Position numbers and translations under genes: made by a program
Assembly (NCBI GenBank): GCA_027295245.1
Contig: JAPULF010000412.1
Coordinates: 1-5,896 of the forward strand
Reading direction: 5' to 3'
Origin: Planctomycetota bacterium
GTDB lineage: Bacteria > Planctomycetota > Phycisphaerae > UBA1845 > UTPLA1
Length of the DNA: 5,896 nucleotides
In this document: positions 1 to 5,880 of the stretch, piece by piece
Numbering within the stretch: the stretch's first letter is position 1
Layout: each line of letters begins with the position of its first letter
The notes under the pieces: model-generated
What the model was told of the DNA's origin: nothing
The model's database searches: none
Seen by the model: the letters and a program-made list of their open reading frames with translations, nothing else

Positions 1-1
1 A

Positions 2-574
2 CCGTGGATATGGGCCTGGTTCGCCGTAAATTTGAGTGTCATGATCTTTACGGCCCGTCACATCGATCAGAGTCTGATGACGGAACGGATGCGCCCGGGA
101 CCCGGCGGAACCGACCGGAAACTGCGTCTCATGGCGATGCCGTTCCTGATCGCACACCTGGTCGTGGCCGGACTGGACGTCGGGCGGTTTCACTGGTCGG
201 ACACCGTACCCCTCGCATTGCAAATCGCCGGCCTGATCGGGCTCGGACTCTTCATGGCACTTTCCGGCTGGGCCGTGACCGTCAATCGGTTCTTTTCACC
301 CGTCGTGCGTATACAGACCGAACGTGGACACCATTTGATCACCGATGGGCCGTATCGGTGGATTCGCCATCCCGGATACATAGCCGCCATGATCTGTTTT
401 CCGTGCGGTGCACTCGCGCTCGGGTCCTGGTGGTCCCTCGCCCCAATGGCCCCGATCGTCGGTCTGATGCTCCGCCGGACGATCATCGAAGATCGCTTCC
501 TGCGCGAGCAACTCGACGGCTATGCGGAATACGCCCTAAGGGTGCGGTACCGACTCGTGCCGGGATTGTGGTGA
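2..574 (+). CDS. Isoprenylcysteine carboxyl methyltransferase (ICMT)-like membrane protein, 5' partial
   Basis: This is probably an integral membrane S-adenosylmethionine-dependent methyltransferase of the ICMT/PEMT-like family; the substrate in bacteria is usually unknown. The frame is open from base 2 and ends in TGA at 572-574, giving 190 visible residues. The first residues (PWIWAWFAVN) look like the end of a membrane helix, so the true start is likely upstream of the window. An internal TTG at 32 or ATG at 41 is possible but would cut into conserved family sequence. Numbered from base 2, hydrophobic helices lie at about 43-60, 68-92 and 125-158. The family hallmark GPYRWIRHPGY is at 116-126 and the acidic pair ED at 163-164, near the SAM pocket in known ICMT structures. 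The tail GYAEYALRVRYRLVPGLW is also typical. The gene converges on the DinB-like gene with 11 nt between stop codons and no visible terminator. Family call is strong; substrate is unknown. Confidence 0.88.
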   Translation, partial: PWIWAWFAVNLSVMIFTARHIDQSLMTERMRPGPGGTDRKLRLMAMPFLIAHLVVAGLDVGRFHWSDTVPLALQIAGLIGLGLFMALSGWAVTVNRFFSPVVRIQTERGHHLITDGPYRWIRHPGYIAAMICFPCGALALGSWWSLAPMAPIVGLMLRRTIIEDRFLREQLDGYAEYALRVRYRLVPGLW

Positions 575-585
575 AATGTTGACGG

Positions 586-1110
586 TCACTTCTGCAAGAT
601 CGAAAGATACGTCGCCCAGGGTCCGGCCGCGTCGCGATATTGATAGGCCATCGATTTGGCAATCTGAGCGATGTGATTGAGGTCGTGAGCCGTCCAGGTC
701 GCCAGCAGGGCCTCCATCGTCACGGTGCCCAATCGCGGGTGCATTCCTCGAAGCGCTAATTGCTCGGGCGTCAGCTTCATGGCGCGCAACGTCTCGATGC
801 TATTCGCGCGGAGAGACCCGAATGTCTCGAGGAGTTCGGCGATGCGCTTTCCCTTGCTCGACTCATACATCGCATATCTGTCGAACGGGTCGAATGTTCG
901 TGCCTCGCCCTGCTCGATGATGATACGGGTCCGCGGAATCCAGTCGGTTCGTTCGCCGTGAATCAGATGACCCACAACGTCGAAAGGGCTGAACGTCTCC
1001 TCACCGTAGTTATTGAGCACCCACGGTTCACTCAGCCCCTCCAACATCGCCCGCAATACCGAGGGCGTGCGACTCAAGATCTCGATCGCCTGCTTGACTC
1101 GGAAATCCAT
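586..1110 (-). CDS. DinB/YfiT-fold putative metal-dependent protein
   Basis: This 174-residue protein belongs to the DinB-like four-helix-bundle superfamily, whose members bind a divalent metal through three histidines; some are thiol-dependent (bacillithiol or mycothiol) transferases, but most have no known reaction. The likely metal triad is His48 (in VVGHLIHGE), His142 and His146 (in HDLNHIAQ). The ending GPWATYLSILQK matches the usual C-terminus of this family. No signal peptide or membrane segment is visible, so it is probably cytosolic. I chose ATG at 1110 because a GGAG lies 7 nt upstream (complement of 1118-1121); a GTG at 1134 would add eight residues without a better ribosome site. 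It lies 76 nt downstream of the sulfur-carrier gene on the same strand and could be the last gene of that operon. The family is clear, the function is not. Confidence 0.88.
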   Translation of the reverse strand: MDFRVKQAIEILSRTPSVLRAMLEGLSEPWVLNNYGEETFSPFDVVGHLIHGERTDWIPRTRIIIEQGEARTFDPFDRYAMYESSKGKRIAELLETFGSLRANSIETLRAMKLTPEQLALRGMHPRLGTVTMEALLATWTAHDLNHIAQIAKSMAYQYRDAAGPWATYLSILQK

Positions 1111-1117
1111 GAATAGA

Positions 1118-1121
1118 CTCC
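1118..1121 (-). promoter_or_regulatory. Shine-Dalgarno site of the DinB-like gene
   Basis: On the minus strand GGAG stands 7 nt before the ATG at 1110. It decides the start in favour of 1110 over the in-frame GTG at 1134. Its presence also shows that DinB-like translation does not depend on the upstream gene. Confidence 0.6.
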
Positions 1122-1186
1122 AGACCGGCGGCACCCGTAGCGCCGCGCGTTTGAGGATAAACAGACCTGGGGCGAAGCGAGCGCGG

Positions 1187-1465
1187 CTACCCGCCGGAGA
1201 CCGCCTGCATGAACAAGAGTGTATCGCCCTGGTTCACGGCCCCGTCCAAGTTGTCCAGCCAACGCGTGTTTTTGCCGTTGTGAAAACAAAGCACGTGCGG
1301 GCGAAGCCCACCCGTTTCATCGAACAGATGGAGCCCCACGCGCGGGAACCGTTTCGCGATCACTTCGAGCGCCCCTCCCACCGATTCGGCCTCTATCGAA
1401 AACTGGAGGGCACCCTCCACGACGGTCCCCATGACGCTAGGTAGCCGAATCTGAACCGTTGCCAT
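1187..1465 (-). CDS. MoaD/ThiS family ubiquitin-like sulfur carrier
   Basis: This 92-residue beta-grasp protein belongs to the MoaD/ThiS family. These proteins are adenylated and then thiocarboxylated at a C-terminal Gly-Gly and donate sulfur in molybdopterin, thiamine, cysteine or other pathways. It starts MATVQIRLPS, has a hydrophobic beta-grasp pattern with the HNGKNTRWLDNLDG segment at 62-75, and ends exactly in VSGG followed by TAG, so the functional tail is intact. The start is uncertain. ATG at 1465 fits the family N-terminus and has GAGGA about 10 nt upstream. ATG at 1486 would add MLEDGGN and overlap the stop of the propeller gene by one base (TAATG), without its own Shine-Dalgarno but well placed for coupled translation. 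No MoaE, ThiG, ThiF or MoeB homologue lies in the window, so the acceptor pathway cannot be named; it should not be called moaD or thiS. Confidence 0.88.
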   Translation of the reverse strand: MATVQIRLPSVMGTVVEGALQFSIEAESVGGALEVIAKRFPRVGLHLFDETGGLRPHVLCFHNGKNTRWLDNLDGAVNQGDTLLFMQAVSGG

Positions 1466-1485
1466 GTTGCCGCCGTCCTCGAGCA

Positions 1486-2544
1486 TTAATCGTCAACAAA
1501 CGCCGCCACACATTGCACGCGAGGCAGCCTGCACGGCAACGCGGTCCAACTGTCGCCTTCATCGACGGACACAAAGACGTCCCCCGACGTAGTTCCCATA
1601 TACACGCCGCCGGGATCGAGATGGTCGACGTCCATGGCGCCGCGCAGCACGATCGAAAAGAAGTTCTCTTGCGGCAGGCCCCGGCTCAACGGCTGCCAGG
1701 AGTCCCCGTCATCGCGGGACCGAAATACCTGAAACCGGCCGTCTTTCGGAACTCGATATTCGTCGCTTTCCAGCGGCACGATGAAGAGCGCTCCCGAGGC
1801 CCGGTCTCGCGCCACCGGAAAACCGAATCCCGAATCGAGCCCGTTCTCAATCCGCTCCCAATTCTCACCCCCGTCCCTCGTTCGGAACATGCCCCTGTGG
1901 TCCTGCCGATAAATGCGATCGGGGCTGTTTGGATCTTGTGCCAAGGCGTGTACGCAGAACCCGATGTCGGAGTAGTCTTTGTCCTCGATGATGACGGGCA
2001 CGCCGTTGTTCTTCGCATTCCAGGAAACCCCGCCGTCGTCCGATCGAAACACGCCGACCCCCGAGATGCCGCACCAAATCCGCTTCGGATTCCGCGGATC
2101 GACCAGAATCGCGTGGGCACACAAACCGCCGGCACCCGGACACCATGCGTCCCGCGTGCGATGTTCGTTCAGACCCGTGAACGGTTCCCAGCTTTCGCCT
2201 CCGTCCTCGCTCCGGAAAAGCCCGGCCTCCGCGACGCCTGCGTAACAAACGCCATTGTGCGGCAAGATCTTCCATACCTGGGTCAGCGTATGCTTTCCTC
2301 CCTCGGCATAGGCCGGCCCCGCCGAGACCTGCCGCCACGTCTTCAGGTCCTTGCTCTTTTGGATCGCGGCCCCGTAGACATCGCTGGCGGTGCCGAACAG
2401 GTACGTGCCGTCCGCATCCCGGGCCGCCGTGGTGACCTTCCACCCCTTGAAGAGCGGGCCTTCGATCTCCCACGATTTGCGATCTTTGTTCGACCGAAGA
2501 ATGAACGCTCCCTTGGCGGTTCCGACAACGACCACAACACCCAT
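1486..2544 (-). CDS. Asp-box (BNR/WD40-YVTN-like) beta-propeller protein
   Basis: This 352-residue protein consists almost wholly of beta-propeller repeats with Asp-box loops (S/T-x-D-x-G-x-x-W): SEDGGESW 112-119, SDDGGVSW 168-175, TRDGGENW 222-229, SRDDGDSW 276-283 and SVDEGDSW 326-333, with weaker versions near 18-25 and 64-70. Annotation pipelines often call this family 'exo-alpha-sialidase' or 'glycosyl hydrolase', but the Asp-box is structural and I see no proof of sialidase activity. There is no signal peptide: the N-terminus MGVVVVVGTAKGAFILRS is already the first blade, so it is probably cytosolic. It contains seven cysteines (100, 135, 142, 158, 197, 338, 345). The start at 2544 is backed by a ribosome site and by family alignment. 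The frame stays open upstream to 3171, but third-position GC there is not raised. Its stop overlaps or adjoins the sulfur-carrier start (TAATG), implying one transcript and a joint role. Confidence 0.88.
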   Translation of the reverse strand: MGVVVVVGTAKGAFILRSNKDRKSWEIEGPLFKGWKVTTAARDADGTYLFGTASDVYGAAIQKSKDLKTWRQVSAGPAYAEGGKHTLTQVWKILPHNGVCYAGVAEAGLFRSEDGGESWEPFTGLNEHRTRDAWCPGAGGLCAHAILVDPRNPKRIWCGISGVGVFRSDDGGVSWNAKNNGVPVIIEDKDYSDIGFCVHALAQDPNSPDRIYRQDHRGMFRTRDGGENWERIENGLDSGFGFPVARDRASGALFIVPLESDEYRVPKDGRFQVFRSRDDGDSWQPLSRGLPQENFFSIVLRGAMDVDHLDPGGVYMGTTSGDVFVSVDEGDSWTALPCRLPRVQCVAAFVDD

Positions 2545-2552
2545 GACACCTA

Positions 2553-2560
2553 CCCTTTCC
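2553..2560 (-). promoter_or_regulatory. Shine-Dalgarno site of the beta-propeller gene
   Basis: On the minus strand GGAAAGGG lies 8 nt before the ATG at 2544. This fixes the propeller start even though its reading frame is open for a further 209 codons upstream. Confidence 0.6.
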
Positions 2561-2642
2561 AGTTGGTTGCTCGTGCGATCCGGCTCGCGTGGCCCTTCAA
2601 CGGTACCCGGTCGGCGATGTTCCGTTGCGGCCTCTCCAAAAC

Positions 2643-2717
2643 GGCAGTGGTCCGGCCGCCGCCGTCTGGCCGGGCGAGCATATTCCGGCAACAAGCGACC
2701 CGGCACGGACCACTGCC
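2643..2717. repeat. 12-bp perfect inverted repeat with extended imperfect stem
   Basis: GGCAGTGGTCCG at 2643-2654 is exactly complementary to CGGACCACTGCC at 2706-2717, around a 51-nt loop. Pairing continues inwards with GCCG 2655-2658 and CGGC 2701-2704 past one bulged base (2705). It continues outwards with CTCCA 2634-2638 and TGGAG 2723-2727 across an internal loop. A smaller nested hairpin can form from GCCGG 2669-2673 and CCGGC 2685-2689. In minus-strand RNA this lies about 100-180 nt before the propeller start codon. It could be a folded leader, a protein-binding site, or the remains of a small repeat element. No T-run follows, so it is not a standard terminator. Confidence 0.6.
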
Positions 2718-2915
2718 TCGGGTGGAGTGGGAGTCGGGTTGACGGCGGCGCACCATGGCCTCGTACGCCGTCGAGAGCCGGGCGGCCGCCTTTTTGAAAC
2801 CACCCGGAACATATCGTGTTTTGCCATCGGGACCGGCACCGGGTCGCATACTCCGGCCGTCCACGAACCGAGTGACAACACCTCAAGCATACATCGCGTG
2901 CGGCCGCGAAATGTC

Positions 2916-3512
2916 TCATTCTTTTTTGGGTTTTTGAAGGCCGGGCCTCAAAAACCCCGACAAATAGGCCACTTCCTCCTCGAATTCCCGGTGCGAAGAA
3001 CACGTCAAGGCCACTTCGTGCCGGATCAACGCGATCAGCTTTCGCCGAGCGTTCCAGAGCCGCTTTCGGTCCTGAGGCTTGCCGGATAGATGGTCGACAA
3101 GCACTTCGTAGTAAGGCGATCCCTCTTCGCGGAGCCGCTCGAGGGCCGTACGAGCGAGGTGCAGTGCCCACGACTGATCGAAATCCGGGTCTCGATCCGC
3201 GGGCTCCCGTTCCAGCGATTCGGTCCGTTGGCGTTGCATTCGCCGCGCCAGATCCGCCATCACACGGGTCGTGATCGTCAGCAGAAGGCTTCGAAAACGG
3301 CCCTTGGCCGGATCGGCCCCGGTCAACACCGCGCCCGACAACACACGCACGAACACATCCTGACAGACGTCTTCCGCATCGCTCTCGCCGAACCCGCGAC
3401 GACGGACGAAGTCATGCAGCACGGGCCGATACCGTTCCGCGAATCGCTGCAACGCCCCGGGATCGTGTTTGCCGGCCTGCCGTATCGTGGACCAAAGCGT
3501 TGTTGGAAACAT
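2916..3512 (-). CDS. ECF-type sigma-70 family RNA polymerase sigma factor, shortened region 4
   Basis: This 198-residue protein directs RNA polymerase to a set of promoters. It begins MFPTTLWSTI, the N-terminal signature of ECF-like sigma factors expanded in Planctomycetota and relatives. Region 2 runs from about 21 to 91: RYRPVLHDFVRRRGF (28-42), DAEDVCQDVFVRVL (45-58) for core binding, and KGRFRSLLLTITTRVMADLARR (70-91) for the -10 region. Region 4 starts at about 119 (ARTALERLREEG, YYEVLVDHLSGK), but where a DNA-binding helix-turn-helix would follow there is only the stretch PQDRKRLWNARRKLIALIRHE (146-166). The tail EFEEEVAYLSGFL (177-188) is present, and the frame is unbroken, so this is not a frameshift. 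The ATG at 3512 has no clear Shine-Dalgarno but fits the family start. The divergent kinase gene begins 90 nt away. No anti-sigma factor is adjacent. Confidence 0.88.
   Translation of the reverse strand: MFPTTLWSTIRQAGKHDPGALQRFAERYRPVLHDFVRRRGFGESDAEDVCQDVFVRVLSGAVLTGADPAKGRFRSLLLTITTRVMADLARRMQRQRTESLEREPADRDPDFDQSWALHLARTALERLREEGSPYYEVLVDHLSGKPQDRKRLWNARRKLIALIRHEVALTCSSHREFEEEVAYLSGFLRPGLQKPKKE
2928..2957. repeat. Hairpin at the 3' end of the sigma factor gene
   Basis: GGGTTTTTGA at 2928-2937 pairs perfectly with TCAAAAACCC at 2948-2957. After one bulged A (2938), GGC (2939-2941) can pair with GCC (2945-2947), leaving a 3-nt loop, so about 13 bp in all. It lies inside the last codons of the sigma gene, starting 10 nt from its stop codon. 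In the sigma transcript it is followed by an A-run rather than a U-run, so it is not a canonical intrinsic terminator. It could still act in 3'-end processing or mRNA stability. Confidence 0.55.
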
Positions 3513-3602
3513 TGTGTGGACATTCTAAGGCCCCCACGCGATTCGGCATCTATACGAAAACGGCGCTTGGTGACGGCCTACCGGACCCACTAAAATAGGG
3601 CC
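3513..3602. promoter_or_regulatory. Divergent intergenic region, putative promoters for sigma factor and kinase
   Basis: These 90 nt separate the start codons of two divergent genes and must hold at least part of both promoters. On the minus strand a TATAGA (complement of 3549-3554) resembles a -10 box for the sigma gene, but no good -35 box sits at the usual distance. I find no clear ECF-type -35/-10 pair here. TTGGAAAC at 3503-3510, just inside the sigma gene, resembles a GGAAC-type ECF -35 on the plus strand but lacks a matching -10. The kinase start has only TAGGG 2 nt before the ATG, too close for a good ribosome site. Confidence 0.35.
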
Positions 3603-5768
3603 ATGAGCCGGACGGAGGAAATCCTCAATCAAGCCATCACGCAGGACCTGTTCGGCCCGCGCGGACTGACCGAGGCCGCCGAGGTCGAGGCCCCGGACAA
3701 GTACGTAATACTGGAGTGTCTGGGCCGTGGCGGATTCGGCGTCGTCTACAAGGCCCACGACAAGACGCTCGATCGCACGGTTGCCCTCAAATTCCTCGTC
3801 GACGCCCGCCCCGCCGACCTGGAGCGTTTTCGCCGCGAGGCCCGATTCACCGCGCGACTCAACGACCCGGCCATCGTGCAGATCTACGAGTTCGGCGAAA
3901 GCGGCGGAATGCCCTTTATCGCCATGCAATACGTTGACGGTTCCAACTTGATGGACGCCGACCTCGACACCGACGGCAAGGTTCGCGCCATTCGCCGCGT
4001 GGCCGGGGCGTTGCAGCACGCTCATCGCGAGGGCATCGTTCACCGCGACCTCAAGCCCGCCAACATCTTGCTTGACCGCGCAGGACGGGCGTATCTCACC
4101 GATTTCGGTATCGCTCGGGACATCGAGGGCCCCGCCGGCGTCACGATCAGTCGCGAAGGCGCCCCGGTCGGCACGCCCGCGCTCATGTCCCCGGAGCAGG
4201 CCCGTGGCGACCTTCACGCGGTGGACGCCCGTTCCGACATTTATTCGCTCGGCGCCAGTCTCTATTTCCTGCTATGCAACCGACACCCGTTCGAGCGCCC
4301 CAATCTTGTCGACATCCTGCACGCCGTGATGCACGAAGATCCGCCCCTGCCGCGTTCGATCGATCCGTCGATCCCACGGTCGTTGGAGGCGATCATTCTC
4401 AAGTGCATGCAAAAGGAACGGGCCCGGCGATATCAGTCTGTCGCCGAGGTGGTGACCGACCTGGATGCCTACCTCGGCGGCAAACCGGTGCAAACCGAAT
4501 CGACCGAGTGGTTCAGAAAGCTGGTCGGGGCCGAACCTCGCAAACCGGCCACCGATCCCGACCTGTTCCAAACCATCGGCATGGACATCGCCCGTGAGAT
4601 CGCTTCGTACGACGCCAACCTGTATCGGGTTTCTCGGAACGTCAGCCGCTTCCACCCGAAGCTCGACGCCATCGTCGACCGTCTCGAAGGAATCATCGCG
4701 GACAACCCGCATTTCGCCTGGGCCCGTTTCTATCGCGGCGTGGCCCTTTTTCGCAGGGGATGTCTCGATCAGGCCCTTGACGAAATGGAGCGTTCCATCG
4801 ACCGCCTCGCCAACCGGGCCGCCGCCCAGTTCGAGATGGGCAAGCTCTACCTGACCCTCTTTCTGCGCGAACAGCAAAGGGCCTACAAACACCTCAGCCC
4901 GCTCGGCGTCAAGCAGCACATCGCCGACTCTCGCGGACGGCTGAAACAGGCCGAGGTCGCATTCAAGGAAACCGAACGCCTGGGCTCCGACATGCTCCAT
5001 TGGCAGGTTGACTATGCCCGAGCGGTGTCGCGCCTGGCCGACGAGAACTATTCCGGATGCATCGAGCTTTGCGACCGCATTCTTGCGGACGACCCCGACA
5101 TAGAAGACGTATGGCGTCTTCGCGGCGACGCCCTCCGATTCAGCGGCGGCGACCCGATTGACAGCTACGATCAGGCCATCCGCGTACGCCGCAGCGACTA
5201 CGAGGCCCACATGGCCAAGGCCGAAACCTACTTCGAACGCGGCTCGGTGGGCGAGGCCCGCCGTTGCGTCCAAAGCGCCGTGGACATTTACCCGGACTGC
5301 GTGGACGCCATGGCCCAACTCGGCCGGGTCTATTTGCTGGAGGCCAAGGCGCTCGCCGCGGACGGTGAAAAGGGGGATCCGAAAAGAGTCCAAGAGATCA
5401 TCGACGACGGCCTGAGCCACATGGACAAAGCACTGGCGCTTCAACCGAACAACTACGACTTGGTCGTCACCCGCGCCGAGCTTCAAATCGAGAGGGCCCG
5501 GCTGTCGTCGGACGAGAACGACCTCAACGCCGCATTGAAAACGCTCGGCCTCGCCAAGGGACTCGACGGCTGCCCCAACCGCGTGAACTTCCTGTCAGCG
5601 ACCGCCCTGGTCCACCGCGCCCGACTGCGCCGAGCGCGCGGCGACGATCCACGCGAGGACATCCGGCGGGTTTTCCAGTACGGAGACGACGTCAAGGACC
5701 AAGCGCCGTGGATAGACCTTCTTACCGCCGCCCGCCGGGAATTCGACGAGCGGGAAACCAACCGATGA
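3603..5768 (+). CDS. Hanks-type serine/threonine protein kinase with C-terminal TPR repeats
   Basis: This 721-residue protein couples a complete eukaryote-like kinase domain (about 34-292) to a helical repeat region (about 365-620). Kinase motifs in order: glycine loop GRGGFG 41-46, VALK with Lys63, helix-C Glu79, catalytic HRDLKPAN 147-154 (Asp149), DFG 168-170, GTPALMSPE 190-198, SDIYSLG 211-217 (Asp212) and the late Arg276. All key residues are present, so it should be active, and the HRD arginine implies control through the activation loop. The C-terminal part has TPR-like units near 369-402, 462-495, 499-530, 534-565 and 601-616, typical protein-binding repeats. No membrane helix is visible, unlike many PknB-type receptors, so it is likely cytosolic. 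Phosphorylation of the neighbouring sigma factor, or of proteins held by the TPRs, is an inference from context. The ATG at 3603 is the only reasonable start; its ribosome site is poor. Confidence 0.93.
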   Translation: MSRTEEILNQAITQDLFGPRGLTEAAEVEAPDKYVILECLGRGGFGVVYKAHDKTLDRTVALKFLVDARPADLERFRREARFTARLNDPAIVQIYEFGESGGMPFIAMQYVDGSNLMDADLDTDGKVRAIRRVAGALQHAHREGIVHRDLKPANILLDRAGRAYLTDFGIARDIEGPAGVTISREGAPVGTPALMSPEQARGDLHAVDARSDIYSLGASLYFLLCNRHPFERPNLVDILHAVMHEDPPLPRSIDPSIPRSLEAIILKCMQKERARRYQSVAEVVTDLDAYLGGKPVQTESTEWFRKLVGAEPRKPATDPDLFQTIGMDIAREIASYDANLYRVSRNVSRFHPKLDAIVDRLEGIIADNPHFAWARFYRGVALFRRGCLDQALDEMERSIDRLANRAAAQFEMGKLYLTLFLREQQRAYKHLSPLGVKQHIADSRGRLKQAEVAFKETERLGSDMLHWQVDYARAVSRLADENYSGCIELCDRILADDPDIEDVWRLRGDALRFSGGDPIDSYDQAIRVRRSDYEAHMAKAETYFERGSVGEARRCVQSAVDIYPDCVDAMAQLGRVYLLEAKALAADGEKGDPKRVQEIIDDGLSHMDKALALQPNNYDLVVTRAELQIERARLSSDENDLNAALKTLGLAKGLDGCPNRVNFLSATALVHRARLRRARGDDPREDIRRVFQYGDDVKDQAPWIDLLTAARREFDERETNR

Positions 5769-5869
5769 TCGCAAGCACGGCGATCGAGGCTGCCGCACGG
5801 CTGCAATCGCCGATCGATCCGAACGCGACACGCCGCGCTGATCCTATGGACAGGCGATTGCGCCGGAAA

Positions 5870-5872
5870 GGA
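5870..5872 (+). promoter_or_regulatory. Shine-Dalgarno site before a gene at the right edge
   Basis: GGA within GGAAAGGAA (5865-5873) ends 8 nt before the ATG at 5881. The spacing and sequence are as good as the ribosome site of the propeller gene and support a gene start there. Confidence 0.45.
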
Positions 5873-5880
5873 ACAGCTCT

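Larger units (their letters stand above)
2545..2915. other. Intergenic stretch between sigma factor and propeller gene, no convincing gene
   Basis: These 371 nt contain open frames on both strands but none with recognisable protein sequence. By hand count over 2581-2760, GC in the propeller frame's third position is 39/60, the lowest of the three phases, so the gene does not extend upwards. The phase of a 104-codon minus-strand frame (2550-2864) reaches 47/60 there but drops to 24/40 over 2761-2880 and its product is arginine-rich without family likeness. The region should hold the promoter of the propeller operon and the end of the sigma transcript, but I see neither a clear -10/-35 pair nor a hairpin with a T-run in the right direction. 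Its most notable content is the inverted repeat at 2643-2717. Confidence 0.6.

Noticed and set aside
4..582. 192-codon plus-strand frame at the left edge
   Set aside because: It is a frame-shifted shadow of the methyltransferase gene, which carries the clear RHPGY motif and membrane helices.
1486..2544. Calling the propeller protein a sialidase or glycosyl hydrolase
   Set aside because: Asp-box repeats are structural and occur in many non-enzymatic propellers. I could not identify the arginine triad and nucleophile tyrosine expected of a sialidase, and there is no secretion signal.
1459..2742. Plus-strand open frame of 427 codons
   Set aside because: It lies opposite the propeller gene, which has clear repeats and Asp-box motifs. 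The plus-strand product has no recognisable family features and is explained by GC-rich antisense.
2550..2864. 104-codon minus-strand frame ending 5 nt before the propeller start
   Set aside because: It is suggestive by position, and part of it has fairly high third-position GC. But the bias disappears in its first third, the product is arginine-rich without family likeness, and the 12-bp inverted repeat lies within it. A homologue search could overturn this.
2894..2927. Hairpin TCGCG/CGCGA at 2894-2909 with a T-run at 2922-2927 as a plus-strand terminator
   Set aside because: The stem is only 5 bp, the T-run begins 12 nt after it, and no plus-strand gene ends here.
2545..3171. Upstream extension of the propeller reading frame to give 561 residues
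   Set aside because: The extension overlaps the sigma factor gene in another frame, lacks raised third-position GC, reads as arginine-rich low-grade sequence, and the ATG at 2544 has a good ribosome site and fits the family start.
4272..5486. Minus-strand open frame of 404 codons
   Set aside because: It is antisense to the TPR region of the kinase gene. Its valine/glycine-rich sequence mirrors the codon bias of the real gene and has no motif of its own. The same holds for the minus-strand frame at 3525-4217.
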